Assembly: GCA_033762315.1 (NCBI GenBank)
Contig: JANRLS010000249.1
Location: 1-39,274 of the forward strand
Length of the DNA: 39,274 bases
Source of the DNA: CAYLLN01 sp033762315
GTDB taxonomy: Bacteria; Planctomycetota; Planctomycetia; Pirellulales; Pirellulaceae
Direction: 5' to 3'
A program made the translations under genes and the position numbers. The stretch's first letter is position 1. Each line of letters opens with the position of its first letter. Below are positions 8,305 to 15,689 of the stretch, in pieces. The notes under the pieces are model-generated. The model was given only the letters and a program-made list of their open reading frames with translations. It had not been told where the DNA came from and searched no databases.

Positions 8305-9223
8305 CCGCCGGCTGACTCGCCGGATGCAGATAAATGAAGCTCTTGCCGAGTCGGCCCCCATAGTTGCCGGCCGAGATGCGCAGGAGGCCCGGCGCGTCGC
8401 GCGAGGCGGCGATAGCGGCCTGGGTGGCGGCTATCAGGGCGGGGAGGTTTTTTCCATTGATGATGATTTCCATGACCGAGCCGACCCCGGCGGGCAATTG
8501 CGAGCTGGCCGCCGGATCGTCGCGCAATTGCGGGCAGAACTTCTCGTAAGTGCTGGCGATGGAAAACTTGTATTTGCTGCCTGCTTTCGAACCACTCCCC
8601 GCGATGCCGCCGGGAAAGGGGAGGATCACGTCAGGGCAATGGCGGGCCGCGGCCACGCCCAGCTCCGCCGCCGCGAGCGCCGCTTCGGCCGTTTCACCGA
8701 AATACCACAAATTGCCCCCCATCAATCCCTCGGCATAGCCGAAGCGACGGTCGAGAACGAACTCGCCGCCGAGCGTGGGAATCCACCACATTTTCCGCCC
8801 ATGTCGCTCGATTCGCCGCTGAAACCCGTCGCCGAAAAACGCAATCTTGCGGCCGAGCTTGAAGTACGCTTCGCTCTCGACGAGGTTGAAGCAAGCGGCC
8901 GTCGGACAGGTGAGCACGTTCTGACTGATCCGCACCAGTGACGAACGCTCCAGCGCTGCGATCCGGTCTTTGCGAAACCGCGGCACGTGCAATTGCACGA
9001 TCGCGCCGGGACGGCCGTCGGGGGTGGCGATCGCTTCGTCGCCGCCGGGACCAGCGTAGCGATCGACCCCCGCTTCGCAGTCGCACAAAATCGTGCTCGA
9101 AGCATTGCCGGTCACGGCGGCCACCGCGTGCTCGACCCACCGCGGACTTTGGGCGGTGACGAGAAACTCGACATACAGGCTGCGAAACGCCTCGGCGTAG
9201 GTGTCTTCAATCAGGGCGGGCAT
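8297..9223 (-). CDS. ftr: formylmethanofuran--tetrahydromethanopterin formyltransferase
   Basis: 308 residues, matching archaeal and bacterial Ftr (about 300). Family landmarks run in order: IEDTYAEAF at the N-terminus, ILCDCEAGVD, TPDGRPGAIVQLH, VLTCPTAACFN, FFGDGF, KMWWIPTLGGEF, GGNLWYFGE, then PFPGGIAGSGSKAGSKY and EIIINGKN. Ftr moves a formyl group between methanofuran (or the bacterial analogue) and N5 of tetrahydromethanopterin. In bacteria it works in the Fhc formyltransferase/hydrolase complex that oxidises formaldehyde to formate, as FhcD. No fhcA, fhcB, fhcC, mch or mtdB-like gene is in this window, so the pathway must be scattered. It lies 21 bp downstream of the 5-formyl-THF cyclo-ligase and is probably co-transcribed with it. 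An AGGA ribosome site precedes the start. Confidence 0.93.
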   Translation of the reverse strand: MPALIEDTYAEAFRSLYVEFLVTAQSPRWVEHAVAAVTGNASSTILCDCEAGVDRYAGPGGDEAIATPDGRPGAIVQLHVPRFRKDRIAALERSSLVRISQNVLTCPTAACFNLVESEAYFKLGRKIAFFGDGFQRRIERHGRKMWWIPTLGGEFVLDRRFGYAEGLMGGNLWYFGETAEAALAAAELGVAAARHCPDVILPFPGGIAGSGSKAGSKYKFSIASTYEKFCPQLRDDPAASSQLPAGVGSVMEIIINGKNLPALIAATQAAIAASRDAPGLLRISAGNYGGRLGKSFIYLHPASQPAAT

Positions 9224-9244
9224 GAGTGCGAATCCTGCGAGAAT

Positions 9245-9871
9245 CTAGCGCCGGCCGCGGCCCCGATAGACCGCGCTTTCGGTGACGACCTTGTCCATGA
9301 AAACGTCGTGCGGGCTGACCACCAGATCGTCGAACAGTTGACTCTCGTAGCACAAGCCGACGAGCGCGCAATTGGGTCGGACGTTCGTTAGCAGGCGGTC
9401 GTAATAGCCTTGGCCGTTGCCCATTCGGCCCCCTTCGCGACTAAAGCCGACACCGGGGACCATGACGATGTCGATTTCCGCCGGAGCAATCTCCTTCCCA
9501 GGCTCGCCCCAGCGGTCTTGCGGCGGTTCCAGAATTTTCCACTTGCCGACGATCAGCTCGTCCATGCTTTCCAGCCACCACAGGCCCAGCTTGTTGGCTC
9601 CGCGCTCATCGACCGTGCAATACGGCACGACGATTCGCCGCCCCGCGGCCAGCGCGGCGGGCAGCGCTTGCCGCGTGCGGAGCTCGGACCGGCAGTCGAT
9701 ATACCACAGGGCCGTTGCCGCTTGCTGGTATTCGGCAAGCGTCAAAAAGGCAGCCAGAGCACGCTCGCTGAGAGTGTCTTTGTCGGGCTGGGCGTTGCGG
9801 GCGTCGTAGGCGGCGCGGCGCATCGCCGCTTTGGGATCGACCGCGGCGGCCGGGGGGGACTGCGTCGGCAT
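9245..9871 (-). CDS. 5-formyltetrahydrofolate cyclo-ligase
   Basis: 208 residues from ATG 9871. A TTG at 9907 and an ATG at 9823 are alternatives; none has a convincing ribosome site, so the start is uncertain. The family signature is complete: K/R-rich first helix (KAAMRRAAYDAR), VVPYCTVDERG, then VPGVGFSREGGRMGNGQGYYDR, the ATP/substrate loop, and HDVFMDKVVTE near the C-terminus. The enzyme uses ATP to convert 5-formyl-THF to 5,10-methenyl-THF, recycling a dead-end folate. Its place just upstream of ftr suggests a joint role in one-carbon handling; action on a methanopterin derivative is possible but not shown by sequence. Confidence 0.9.
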   Translation of the reverse strand: MPTQSPPAAAVDPKAAMRRAAYDARNAQPDKDTLSERALAAFLTLAEYQQAATALWYIDCRSELRTRQALPAALAAGRRIVVPYCTVDERGANKLGLWWLESMDELIVGKWKILEPPQDRWGEPGKEIAPAEIDIVMVPGVGFSREGGRMGNGQGYYDRLLTNVRPNCALVGLCYESQLFDDLVVSPHDVFMDKVVTESAVYRGRGRR

Positions 9872-10003
9872 GGGCAATTCCGGGGCGGGGGGCAAGGCGA
9901 GAGGCAATTCGTCGATTGCAGCATCGTACCCCCCGCCGCCCGCCGCGCAAACGGCCCGCCCGCCGCAATTTTGACTGGCTTGAGCGACGCGAGATTCGCC
10001 GCG

Positions 10004-10747
10004 TCAGAAGTCGATCTCCATCCCATCGACGGCGAGCAGCGTGCTGGGAAATATGCCCCGCGCGGCGGCCAATCCCACCGGATCGGCGTCCGTTTCCAGC
10101 GGGTTGAAGTGCGTCAGCACCAGCCGCTTGACTCCCGCCGCGGCCGCCAATTTCAGCACGGGGGAGACGCAGCTATGCCCGGTCAGATTGGCGAACTCAG
10201 CTTGCTCGTCGCGAAAGTTGCACTCATGCACCAGCAAATCGACCCCGCGCACCTGGTCGAGATACGGCGACTCGGCCCCCTTGCTCGTCGTATCGGTGAC
10301 GAACGCGAGCGACCGTTCGGGCCAGTCAAGTCGGTAGCCTTGCGAGCCGCCGGGATGATCGAGCGGAAACGCAGTGACCTCGACTCCCCCAGCAAGCCGC
10401 CAGCGCGGCGGCGTCGGCCGGCGCTCGAAGCGCGGCGGCACGGGAAAGAGTTGGTCAGCGAAGAGGTGGTTTTCGATGGTCGCCAGCTTGTCGGCCGCGG
10501 CATGGACCGTCACCCGCTCGGTTGCTTTGTGCAGCAGCACATCGAGCAGAAAGGTGAGACCGACGCTGTGGTCGAGGTGCGTATGCGAGAGCAGAATGTC
10601 GAGCGTGGGGGTGACGAGATGCTCGCGGACGCGGAAGAACGATGTTCCGGCGTCGAAAACGATCCCCTCGCTCGGCAGCATCAGGCAAGTCGTCTGCCGA
10701 GTTTCGCTCGGATGATAGCCGGCAGTGCCCAGGATAAGCAGCTTCAT
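10004..10747 (-). CDS. metallo-beta-lactamase-fold hydrolase, RNase Z-like
   Basis: 247 residues from ATG 10747 (MKLLILGTAGYHPSE). The metal motif is SHTHLDHS (H55, H57, D59, H60), with later ligands likely in FVTDTTSKG and in LVLTHFNP. The opening 'LGTAG..P......TTC....' resembles tRNase Z and related ElaC-type proteins, but the long exosite arm of true RNase Z is not seen. It may be a cyclic-nucleotide or general phosphodiesterase. It lies 132 bp upstream of the 5-formyl-THF cyclo-ligase on the same strand, so co-transcription is possible but not certain. Confidence 0.85.
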   Translation of the reverse strand: MKLLILGTAGYHPSETRQTTCLMLPSEGIVFDAGTSFFRVREHLVTPTLDILLSHTHLDHSVGLTFLLDVLLHKATERVTVHAAADKLATIENHLFADQLFPVPPRFERRPTPPRWRLAGGVEVTAFPLDHPGGSQGYRLDWPERSLAFVTDTTSKGAESPYLDQVRGVDLLVHECNFRDEQAEFANLTGHSCVSPVLKLAAAAGVKRLVLTHFNPLETDADPVGLAAARGIFPSTLLAVDGMEIDF

Positions 10748-10869
10748 GGTTTCAGCATCCCAGCCGCATGATACTCCAAAGCCCAGGTAAAGGGAAAACG
10801 AATCGGCGACCGGAGATGGCGATTGTGCTATATTCGCGCTCGGCCGCACCAGAAGGACGCGAGCATCTC

Positions 10870-12834
10870 ATGGCCAGTACTCCGCAATTCGAGGCTGAGG
10901 CGACCTCCGCGGTGCCCGCGAATCAGCCGTCTGGCGGCCTCGACGGGTTGAGTCTGGATCAACTCTTGGCCCGATGGCGAGCGAACGTGCCCGACCAGTG
11001 GAGCCTGACGGACTATCGTCAATTCGGGCAACGAGTGCTCAAACTTGGCGAGCCACTGGTGGCCTATGACGCCATGCGCAAGGGATTGGAGCGATTCGCG
11101 GACGACCCCACCTTGCGGCGACATGCCGCTTTGGCGCTGGCTCGGTGCGGAGCGACGCTCCGGGCGAACGCCATTTTGCGGGCGCTACGCGACGAAGGGC
11201 ATCGCGACGAAGAGACCCTGGGCATCTTAGGTCGAACCTACAAGGACCTGTGGTCGCAAGCCGGCGATGTGGCCGTGGGCCACGACCATTTACGCGCGGC
11301 CACGCAGTGCTATGAGGAAGCGTATCGGCACAGCCGGGGTTACTATTCGGGCATCAACGCGGCGACCCTCGTGCTGCTGCTCGGCGAGCGCGAGCGGGCG
11401 AGAGCGCTGGCCGGCGAGGTGCTCGCCAGTTGCCGAATGGAGCTTCGGCAGGGAGCGCAGTACTACCCACTGGCGGCAGCGGGCGAGGCATCGCTCGTGC
11501 TGGGAGAGTGGTCGGCGGCCGCGGAGTTTTATCGGCAAGCGGCCGAAGTTGGCCGCGGCAACTTCGGCGATCTGACTTCGACCCGCCGCAACGCGCGGCT
11601 CATTGCCGACCATCTGCGCGAAGATCGTTCGCGCGTGGACCAATGGTTTTCAATCCCCAAAGTGGCGGTGTTTTCCGGGCAGGGTTGCATGGAGGCCAGC
11701 CAACGCTCGTCCTCGATTCCACCGGAGCTGGAGGGACGACTCGCCGGCGAAATGCGCGAACGGCTGACCCGCCACGGTGTGAAGTTCGGCTACGCGGGAG
11801 CGCTCTCGGCTCTGGACGTGCTGTTTTTGGAGGCGGTGTTGGCATTGGGGGGAGACGCGCATGTCGTGCTCCCTTACGACCTCACCCTGTTGCGGCAAGA
11901 TCATGCGGGCCTGGCCGGCTGGGACGCTCGGCTTGACGCGGTGTTGCGGCGGGCCACTTCGGTGCGACACGCCTCGGAGCAACGGATGAGGCACCAAGGC
12001 GCGATCGCCGGCGAGTTCGCCCAGTTGCTGCTGCACGGGCTTGGTCAGCTTCGCGCCGAGCGCCTGGAGACCCCGCTCTTGCCGCTGGCGGTGCGCGGCA
12101 CACTTCCCGCTGAGCGGAGCGAGCTGGAAACGCGCTGGCAAAGCCTGGGATACGACATCGAATGGCTGGAACTTGCCAACCCCGGTGGCGTGGTTGAGTT
12201 GCGACCGGCCGCGAAACCTGCGGCGGATCCGGTCGCTCCGGCCGGCGAGGAACCCGAGTTCGCCATGCGGATCATGGCGCTCTTGTTCGCCGACGCCCTG
12301 AACTTCAGCAAGCTGACCGAAGAGCAAATCCCCAGCTTCGTGAAGCACTTTCTGGGTGGCATCAGCCGGCTGCCGGCGATGACGAGGCATCCACCGGAGC
12401 TGAAAGACACCTGGGGAGACGGGCTCTACTTCGTGTTCGCGAGCGTTCGCGATGCGGGGCTCTTTGCTCTGGAACTGGCCGATTTTCCGCCCCCGGAATT
12501 GTTGGCCCAGCACGGGCTGCCAGACAACTTACGGCTGCGAATCGCCTTGCACGCCGGGCCAGTCTATTCTTGCATCGATCCGGTCACCGGACATCCGAAC
12601 TTCAGCGGCACGCACGTCAGCCGGGCGGCACGCATCGAGCCGATCACTCCGCCGGGCGAGGTTTTCGCCAGTCAAGAGTTCGCGGCCCTGGCGGCGGCGG
12701 CGGGAGTCCGCGATTTTCGCTGCGAGTATGTCGGCATCACGCCGCTGGCGAAAAGCTATGGAGCGATTCCGACCTATCACGTCCGGCGAGCGGGAGGTTG
12801 CCATGCGGTTGGCAATTCGGCATTGCCGCCGTGA
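10870..12834 (+). CDS. TPR / SLOG-like / class III nucleotide-cyclase-domain protein
   Basis: About 654 residues from ATG 10870; in-frame ATGs at 10768 and 10816 are also open. Residues 20-255 are helical repeats of TPR/TRAFs-binding (DUF4071-like) character. Residues about 260-410 start IPKVAVFSGQGC and include DVLFLEAVLALGGDAHVVLPYD; this alternation of strands and helices resembles the SLOG/Rossmann nucleotide-sensor domains found in similar proteins. Residues about 466-645 are a class III adenylate/guanylate cyclase homology domain. Both metal aspartates are visible (LLFADALNFS and TWGDGLYF), with KD before the second. The usual catalytic Asn of V-N-x-A-A-R reads VSRAARIE, so Asn is Ser (codon AGC at 12625-12627 region) while the Arg is kept. 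Activity may be reduced. It may sense a signal and make a cyclic nucleotide, which is inference. It begins a plus-strand run to 15666. Confidence 0.8.
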   Translation: MASTPQFEAEATSAVPANQPSGGLDGLSLDQLLARWRANVPDQWSLTDYRQFGQRVLKLGEPLVAYDAMRKGLERFADDPTLRRHAALALARCGATLRANAILRALRDEGHRDEETLGILGRTYKDLWSQAGDVAVGHDHLRAATQCYEEAYRHSRGYYSGINAATLVLLLGERERARALAGEVLASCRMELRQGAQYYPLAAAGEASLVLGEWSAAAEFYRQAAEVGRGNFGDLTSTRRNARLIADHLREDRSRVDQWFSIPKVAVFSGQGCMEASQRSSSIPPELEGRLAGEMRERLTRHGVKFGYAGALSALDVLFLEAVLALGGDAHVVLPYDLTLLRQDHAGLAGWDARLDAVLRRATSVRHASEQRMRHQGAIAGEFAQLLLHGLGQLRAERLETPLLPLAVRGTLPAERSELETRWQSLGYDIEWLELANPGGVVELRPAAKPAADPVAPAGEEPEFAMRIMALLFADALNFSKLTEEQIPSFVKHFLGGISRLPAMTRHPPELKDTWGDGLYFVFASVRDAGLFALELADFPPPELLAQHGLPDNLRLRIALHAGPVYSCIDPVTGHPNFSGTHVSRAARIEPITPPGEVFASQEFAALAAAAGVRDFRCEYVGITPLAKSYGAIPTYHVRRAGGCHAVGNSALPP

Positions 12835-12906
12835 ACCAGCCGGGGGTCTGACGACACTTCATTCCTGGGGAACCTCCTTGGCGGCCTGATCTGGCCACCC
12901 GCGACC

Positions 12907-13527
12907 ATGAACGTCAACTTCCAATCCGGCCGTCTCATCCTCCGCGGCGAAAGCGAGGCGGAAACCGCCGCGCTCGTGGCCTGGAAAGAGCAGCACAGCG
13001 GCCATGTGCTCCTCGCGCAGACCGACCACGGCAGCGGGATGTCGCTGGCCGTCCTGGGTCCGCAGTCGCTCGCCTGCCGCGAGCCGCTCAATGTGCTCAG
13101 CACGCATCCCGACGAGCAAGTGCGACTGATTTCGAATTTCGCCGCCACGCCCTTTGAGCTCGAAGGGGAACCCTACGGCTCGGTCGAAGGCTTCTGGCAG
13201 GGGCTCAAGTTCGCTGATCCGGCCGAGCGCCGCCGCGTCGCGCTGCTGGCAGGGACGGAAGCGAAGAACGCAGCCGCCGGTCTCGATTCCGTCGAATTCA
13301 TCACCTGGGAGGGATGCCAAATCCGTGCCGGTTCGCCCGAGCATTGGCGGCTCATGCATCAAGCCTGTTGGGCCAAGTTCTCGCAGCACGAAGCGGCGAA
13401 AGCGGCCTTGCTGGCGACCTATCCGCGCCATTTGCAGCACCGCGTTCGCCGCGACAGTCGGACGATTCCCGGCGCGATCATGGCCGATATCTGGATGCGA
13501 ATTCGAGACAAACTCCGCGAAAACTGA
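12907..13527 (+). CDS. NADAR-family protein (YbiA-like)
   Basis: 206 residues. A 70-residue lead is followed by the NADAR core: ISNFAATPFELEGEPYGSVE (the 'LSNFYPSPF.LDG..Y.S.E' signature), GFWQGLKF, then W, M, KFSQHEAAKAALLATYP and finally IMADIWMRIRDKLREN, the typical 'W...L....R..L' ending. Described members hydrolyse N-glycosidic bonds of ADP-ribose or riboflavin intermediates; some reverse guanine ADP-ribosylation of DNA by DarT toxins. Whether this one does is unknown. It opens a three-gene plus-strand set with the unknown protein at 13615 and the AAA+ ATPase at 14659 (gaps 87 and 42 bp). No toxin-like ADP-ribosyltransferase was recognised beside it. Confidence 0.82.
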   Translation: MNVNFQSGRLILRGESEAETAALVAWKEQHSGHVLLAQTDHGSGMSLAVLGPQSLACREPLNVLSTHPDEQVRLISNFAATPFELEGEPYGSVEGFWQGLKFADPAERRRVALLAGTEAKNAAAGLDSVEFITWEGCQIRAGSPEHWRLMHQACWAKFSQHEAAKAALLATYPRHLQHRVRRDSRTIPGAIMADIWMRIRDKLREN

Positions 13528-13614
13528 CCGCGACTTGTAAGGTTGGCGTCCGCCCGGCGTAATCCGAGCGGCGTCCGGTTCAATTCGACCCCGCACTCCG
13601 AGGTTCGCCAACCC

Positions 13615-14616
13615 ATGAAAGTCATCACCCAACTCGTCAAACACTTCTGGCAGCGCGGCGCTCTCGGCTCGGCCGACATGGAGTATCTGCTGCGGCATGG
13701 CTTCGTGCGCATGCGCGATCTGCCGGGCTACGCTCCGCCGGCCGAGGAGGCCCCGAACGTTGACGACACCTGGATCGAGCACGAGATCGAGCCCCCCGGC
13801 GAGCTGGAGCAAGTCGAGGAGGCGCTGCTGCGCCGCCGCCGTAAGGCGGGCAAAGGCGCGGCCAAGCGCCCGGCGATCGAAATCGACGAGCTGCGCGCCC
13901 GCGTGCGAGCCGAGTTGGCCCGCCGCGAACCGGCGCTCACCAGGCTCGTCGCGCTCGCGGCCGGCCAGCCAACCAGCGATTGGCGCGCGGCGGCGCAAGC
14001 TCTTCGCCAGCCATCGGCCCGGCTGCAAGAGGCACTGGCTCGAGCGCTGCGAGGTGGCACCTTGACCTTGCGCGATTGCTGGCTCGCGCTCGACATGGAG
14101 CCCTTCCATCGCCTGTTGCCGGACGAAGAGCTCCGCGGCCGAGCGGCACGGGCCTATGCCGCCTTGCTCATCGCCCACCAGCCGGGGCAACTCGGCAAAT
14201 ACGCCTGGATTTTGCAGTCCGACGAAATGCAGGCCCTGAGCAACCTGCGGATCGGCCACGGCCTGTTTCTCGGCGGCCTCGGCCGCATGTACAAGAGCAA
14301 CGTCCGCGTGTTGACCCGCGCGCTCGATCGCGGCAGCGACCCGGTGATGGTTTGGAGCTTGGTGCTGTTGCACAATGCGCATCGCGCGCGGTTCGATCCG
14401 CGAGATTCGCGGGTGCTGCGCGAGTACGGACCAGTTTCGCGCCCGAGCGACGCGCTGTGGCAACAGGCCTGGACCGCCGCCCTGCGGATGGACCACCGCC
14501 GCTTGACCGAGTTCCTCGTGCTGTGCTACCAGGATGGCCAGGAGCGGGCCGACCGCCCGACCCAGGCCATGACCCGCGATCTGTATTGTCCCGATGGCTG
14601 GCGCTTGCCGGCCTGA
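13615..14616 (+). CDS. unrecognised protein beside a MoxR-type ATPase
   Basis: 333 residues from ATG 13615, with GAGG about 10 nt upstream; an upstream open stretch from 13543 has no ribosome site. I do not recognise the family. The N-terminus (MKVITQLVKHFWQRGALGSA) looks like a helical bundle that ends near residue 40. Residues 50-110 are charged, with a basic patch RRRRKAGKGAAKR. The rest is all-helical, with conserved-looking aromatic turns (IGHGLFLGGLGRMYKSNVR). No catalytic motif, signal peptide or membrane segment is seen. Position between a NADAR gene and a MoxR ATPase suggests it could be the ATPase's adaptor or substrate, as MoxR-linked proteins often are; this is inference from context only. 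Confidence 0.72.
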   Translation: MKVITQLVKHFWQRGALGSADMEYLLRHGFVRMRDLPGYAPPAEEAPNVDDTWIEHEIEPPGELEQVEEALLRRRRKAGKGAAKRPAIEIDELRARVRAELARREPALTRLVALAAGQPTSDWRAAAQALRQPSARLQEALARALRGGTLTLRDCWLALDMEPFHRLLPDEELRGRAARAYAALLIAHQPGQLGKYAWILQSDEMQALSNLRIGHGLFLGGLGRMYKSNVRVLTRALDRGSDPVMVWSLVLLHNAHRARFDPRDSRVLREYGPVSRPSDALWQQAWTAALRMDHRRLTEFLVLCYQDGQERADRPTQAMTRDLYCPDGWRLPA

Positions 14617-14658
14617 GCTGTCGATCCAAACTTCGAACCCATTTCCCCCCAGCATCCC

Positions 14659-15666
14659 ATGTCCGCCGACGGCGAACGCCTGATCGAAACGGTAACGCTC
14701 AGCCAGGCCAAGGCGCTCGTCTCGTGCGCCGCGCACGAGCAGAGCTTTCTAATTCTCTCACCGCCGGGCGTGGGCAAGTCCGATGTCGTCGCCCAGGCCG
14801 CGGCCGCTGCGGGGCTCCCCTGCAAGTCGCTCTTGGGAACGCAGATCGCCCCGGAGGACGTGACCGGCGTCCCCTACATCGTCGGCGAGCGGAGCGTCTT
14901 CTGCCCGCCGCGCGTGCTGCTGCCCGAGACCGACGAGCCGTTCTGCCTGTTTCTCGACGAGCTCCCCGCTTGCACGCCCGACATCCAAAAGGCGTTCTAT
15001 TCGCTGCTCCTGGAGCGTCGGCTGGGAGAGCACGCTTTGCCCGCCGGCACTTGGGTCGTCGCCGCCGGCAATCGGACCGAAGACCGGGCGCTCGTGCGAA
15101 CGATCAGCAGCGCGCTGGTCAATCGCGTCGTCATCTTGCAGGTGCGGGTCGATGTCGATGAATGGCTGGCCTGGGCCGAAAGGAATCAGGTTCGCCGCGA
15201 AATCACCGCGTTCATCCGCGACGACCGCAACGCCTTGCTTCGCGGCGTCCCCGATGTTCCCGCGCCGTTCTCCACCCCGCGGGCCTGGGCCTCGCTCTCG
15301 CGAGCGCTCGACATGGCCGAGTCGGCCGGCGTGCTCGATGGCGACATCGTCGCCGCGCTCGTGCATGGCCGCGTTTCCCCTGACGACGCGGTCCGCTTTT
15401 GCGCCTGGTGGTCGATGACGCGGGCCGGCACCGAGGACCTCTATCGCCAGGGCTTGAGTCGAATTCTGGCGATGAGCATCCATGATCTGCAACTTTCGAT
15501 TCGGGCCACGAATCATCTCGAAAGCGAGGGAATCACCACCGTCGCCCAACTGGTGGTGAAAACGCCGCGCGACATTCAAGCCGCCTGCCGCGGCGACGCC
15601 ATGCGCCTGCAGGAAATCGAAGAGGCCCTGCACAAGCACGGCCTCATTCTCGGCATGAGGCTGTAG
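14659..15666 (+). CDS. MoxR-type AAA+ ATPase with RNA polymerase alpha-CTD-like domain
   Basis: 335 residues. Residues 10-200 form the AAA+ core: Walker A PPGVGKS (35-41, Lys40), Walker B CLFLDELPA (D100, E101) and sensor 1 with AAGNRTEDRA (N138). The 'PPGVGKSDVVAQAA' and 'TQIAPEDVTG' segments are typical of MoxR-like chaperone ATPases. Residues about 274-335 read like the RNA polymerase alpha C-terminal domain: IHDLQLSIRATNHLESEGIT, then VAQLVVKTPRDI and ALHKHGLILGMRL. This matches the alpha-CTD pattern 'L.LS.R..N.L...GI.T...L', 'E......LGL.LGM'. Such HhH-bearing modules bind DNA or proteins. No vWA-domain partner is found in the next 1.4 kb, since a minus-strand sialidase follows. Likely role: ATP-driven remodelling of a complex recruited via the alpha-CTD-like domain; this is inference. 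Confidence 0.85.
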   Translation: MSADGERLIETVTLSQAKALVSCAAHEQSFLILSPPGVGKSDVVAQAAAAAGLPCKSLLGTQIAPEDVTGVPYIVGERSVFCPPRVLLPETDEPFCLFLDELPACTPDIQKAFYSLLLERRLGEHALPAGTWVVAAGNRTEDRALVRTISSALVNRVVILQVRVDVDEWLAWAERNQVRREITAFIRDDRNALLRGVPDVPAPFSTPRAWASLSRALDMAESAGVLDGDIVAALVHGRVSPDDAVRFCAWWSMTRAGTEDLYRQGLSRILAMSIHDLQLSIRATNHLESEGITTVAQLVVKTPRDIQAACRGDAMRLQEIEEALHKHGLILGMRL

Positions 15667-15689
15667 GAACCTGACGCGACGCGGGCGAG

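Noticed and set aside
9410..10771. Plus-strand frame of 453 codons
   Set aside because: It lies opposite the cyclo-ligase and MBL genes, whose motifs are unmistakable on the minus strand.
12859..14736. Long minus-strand open frame (625 codons)
   Set aside because: It is antisense to the NADAR and unknown genes and lacks any domain; the plus strand has the NADAR signature.
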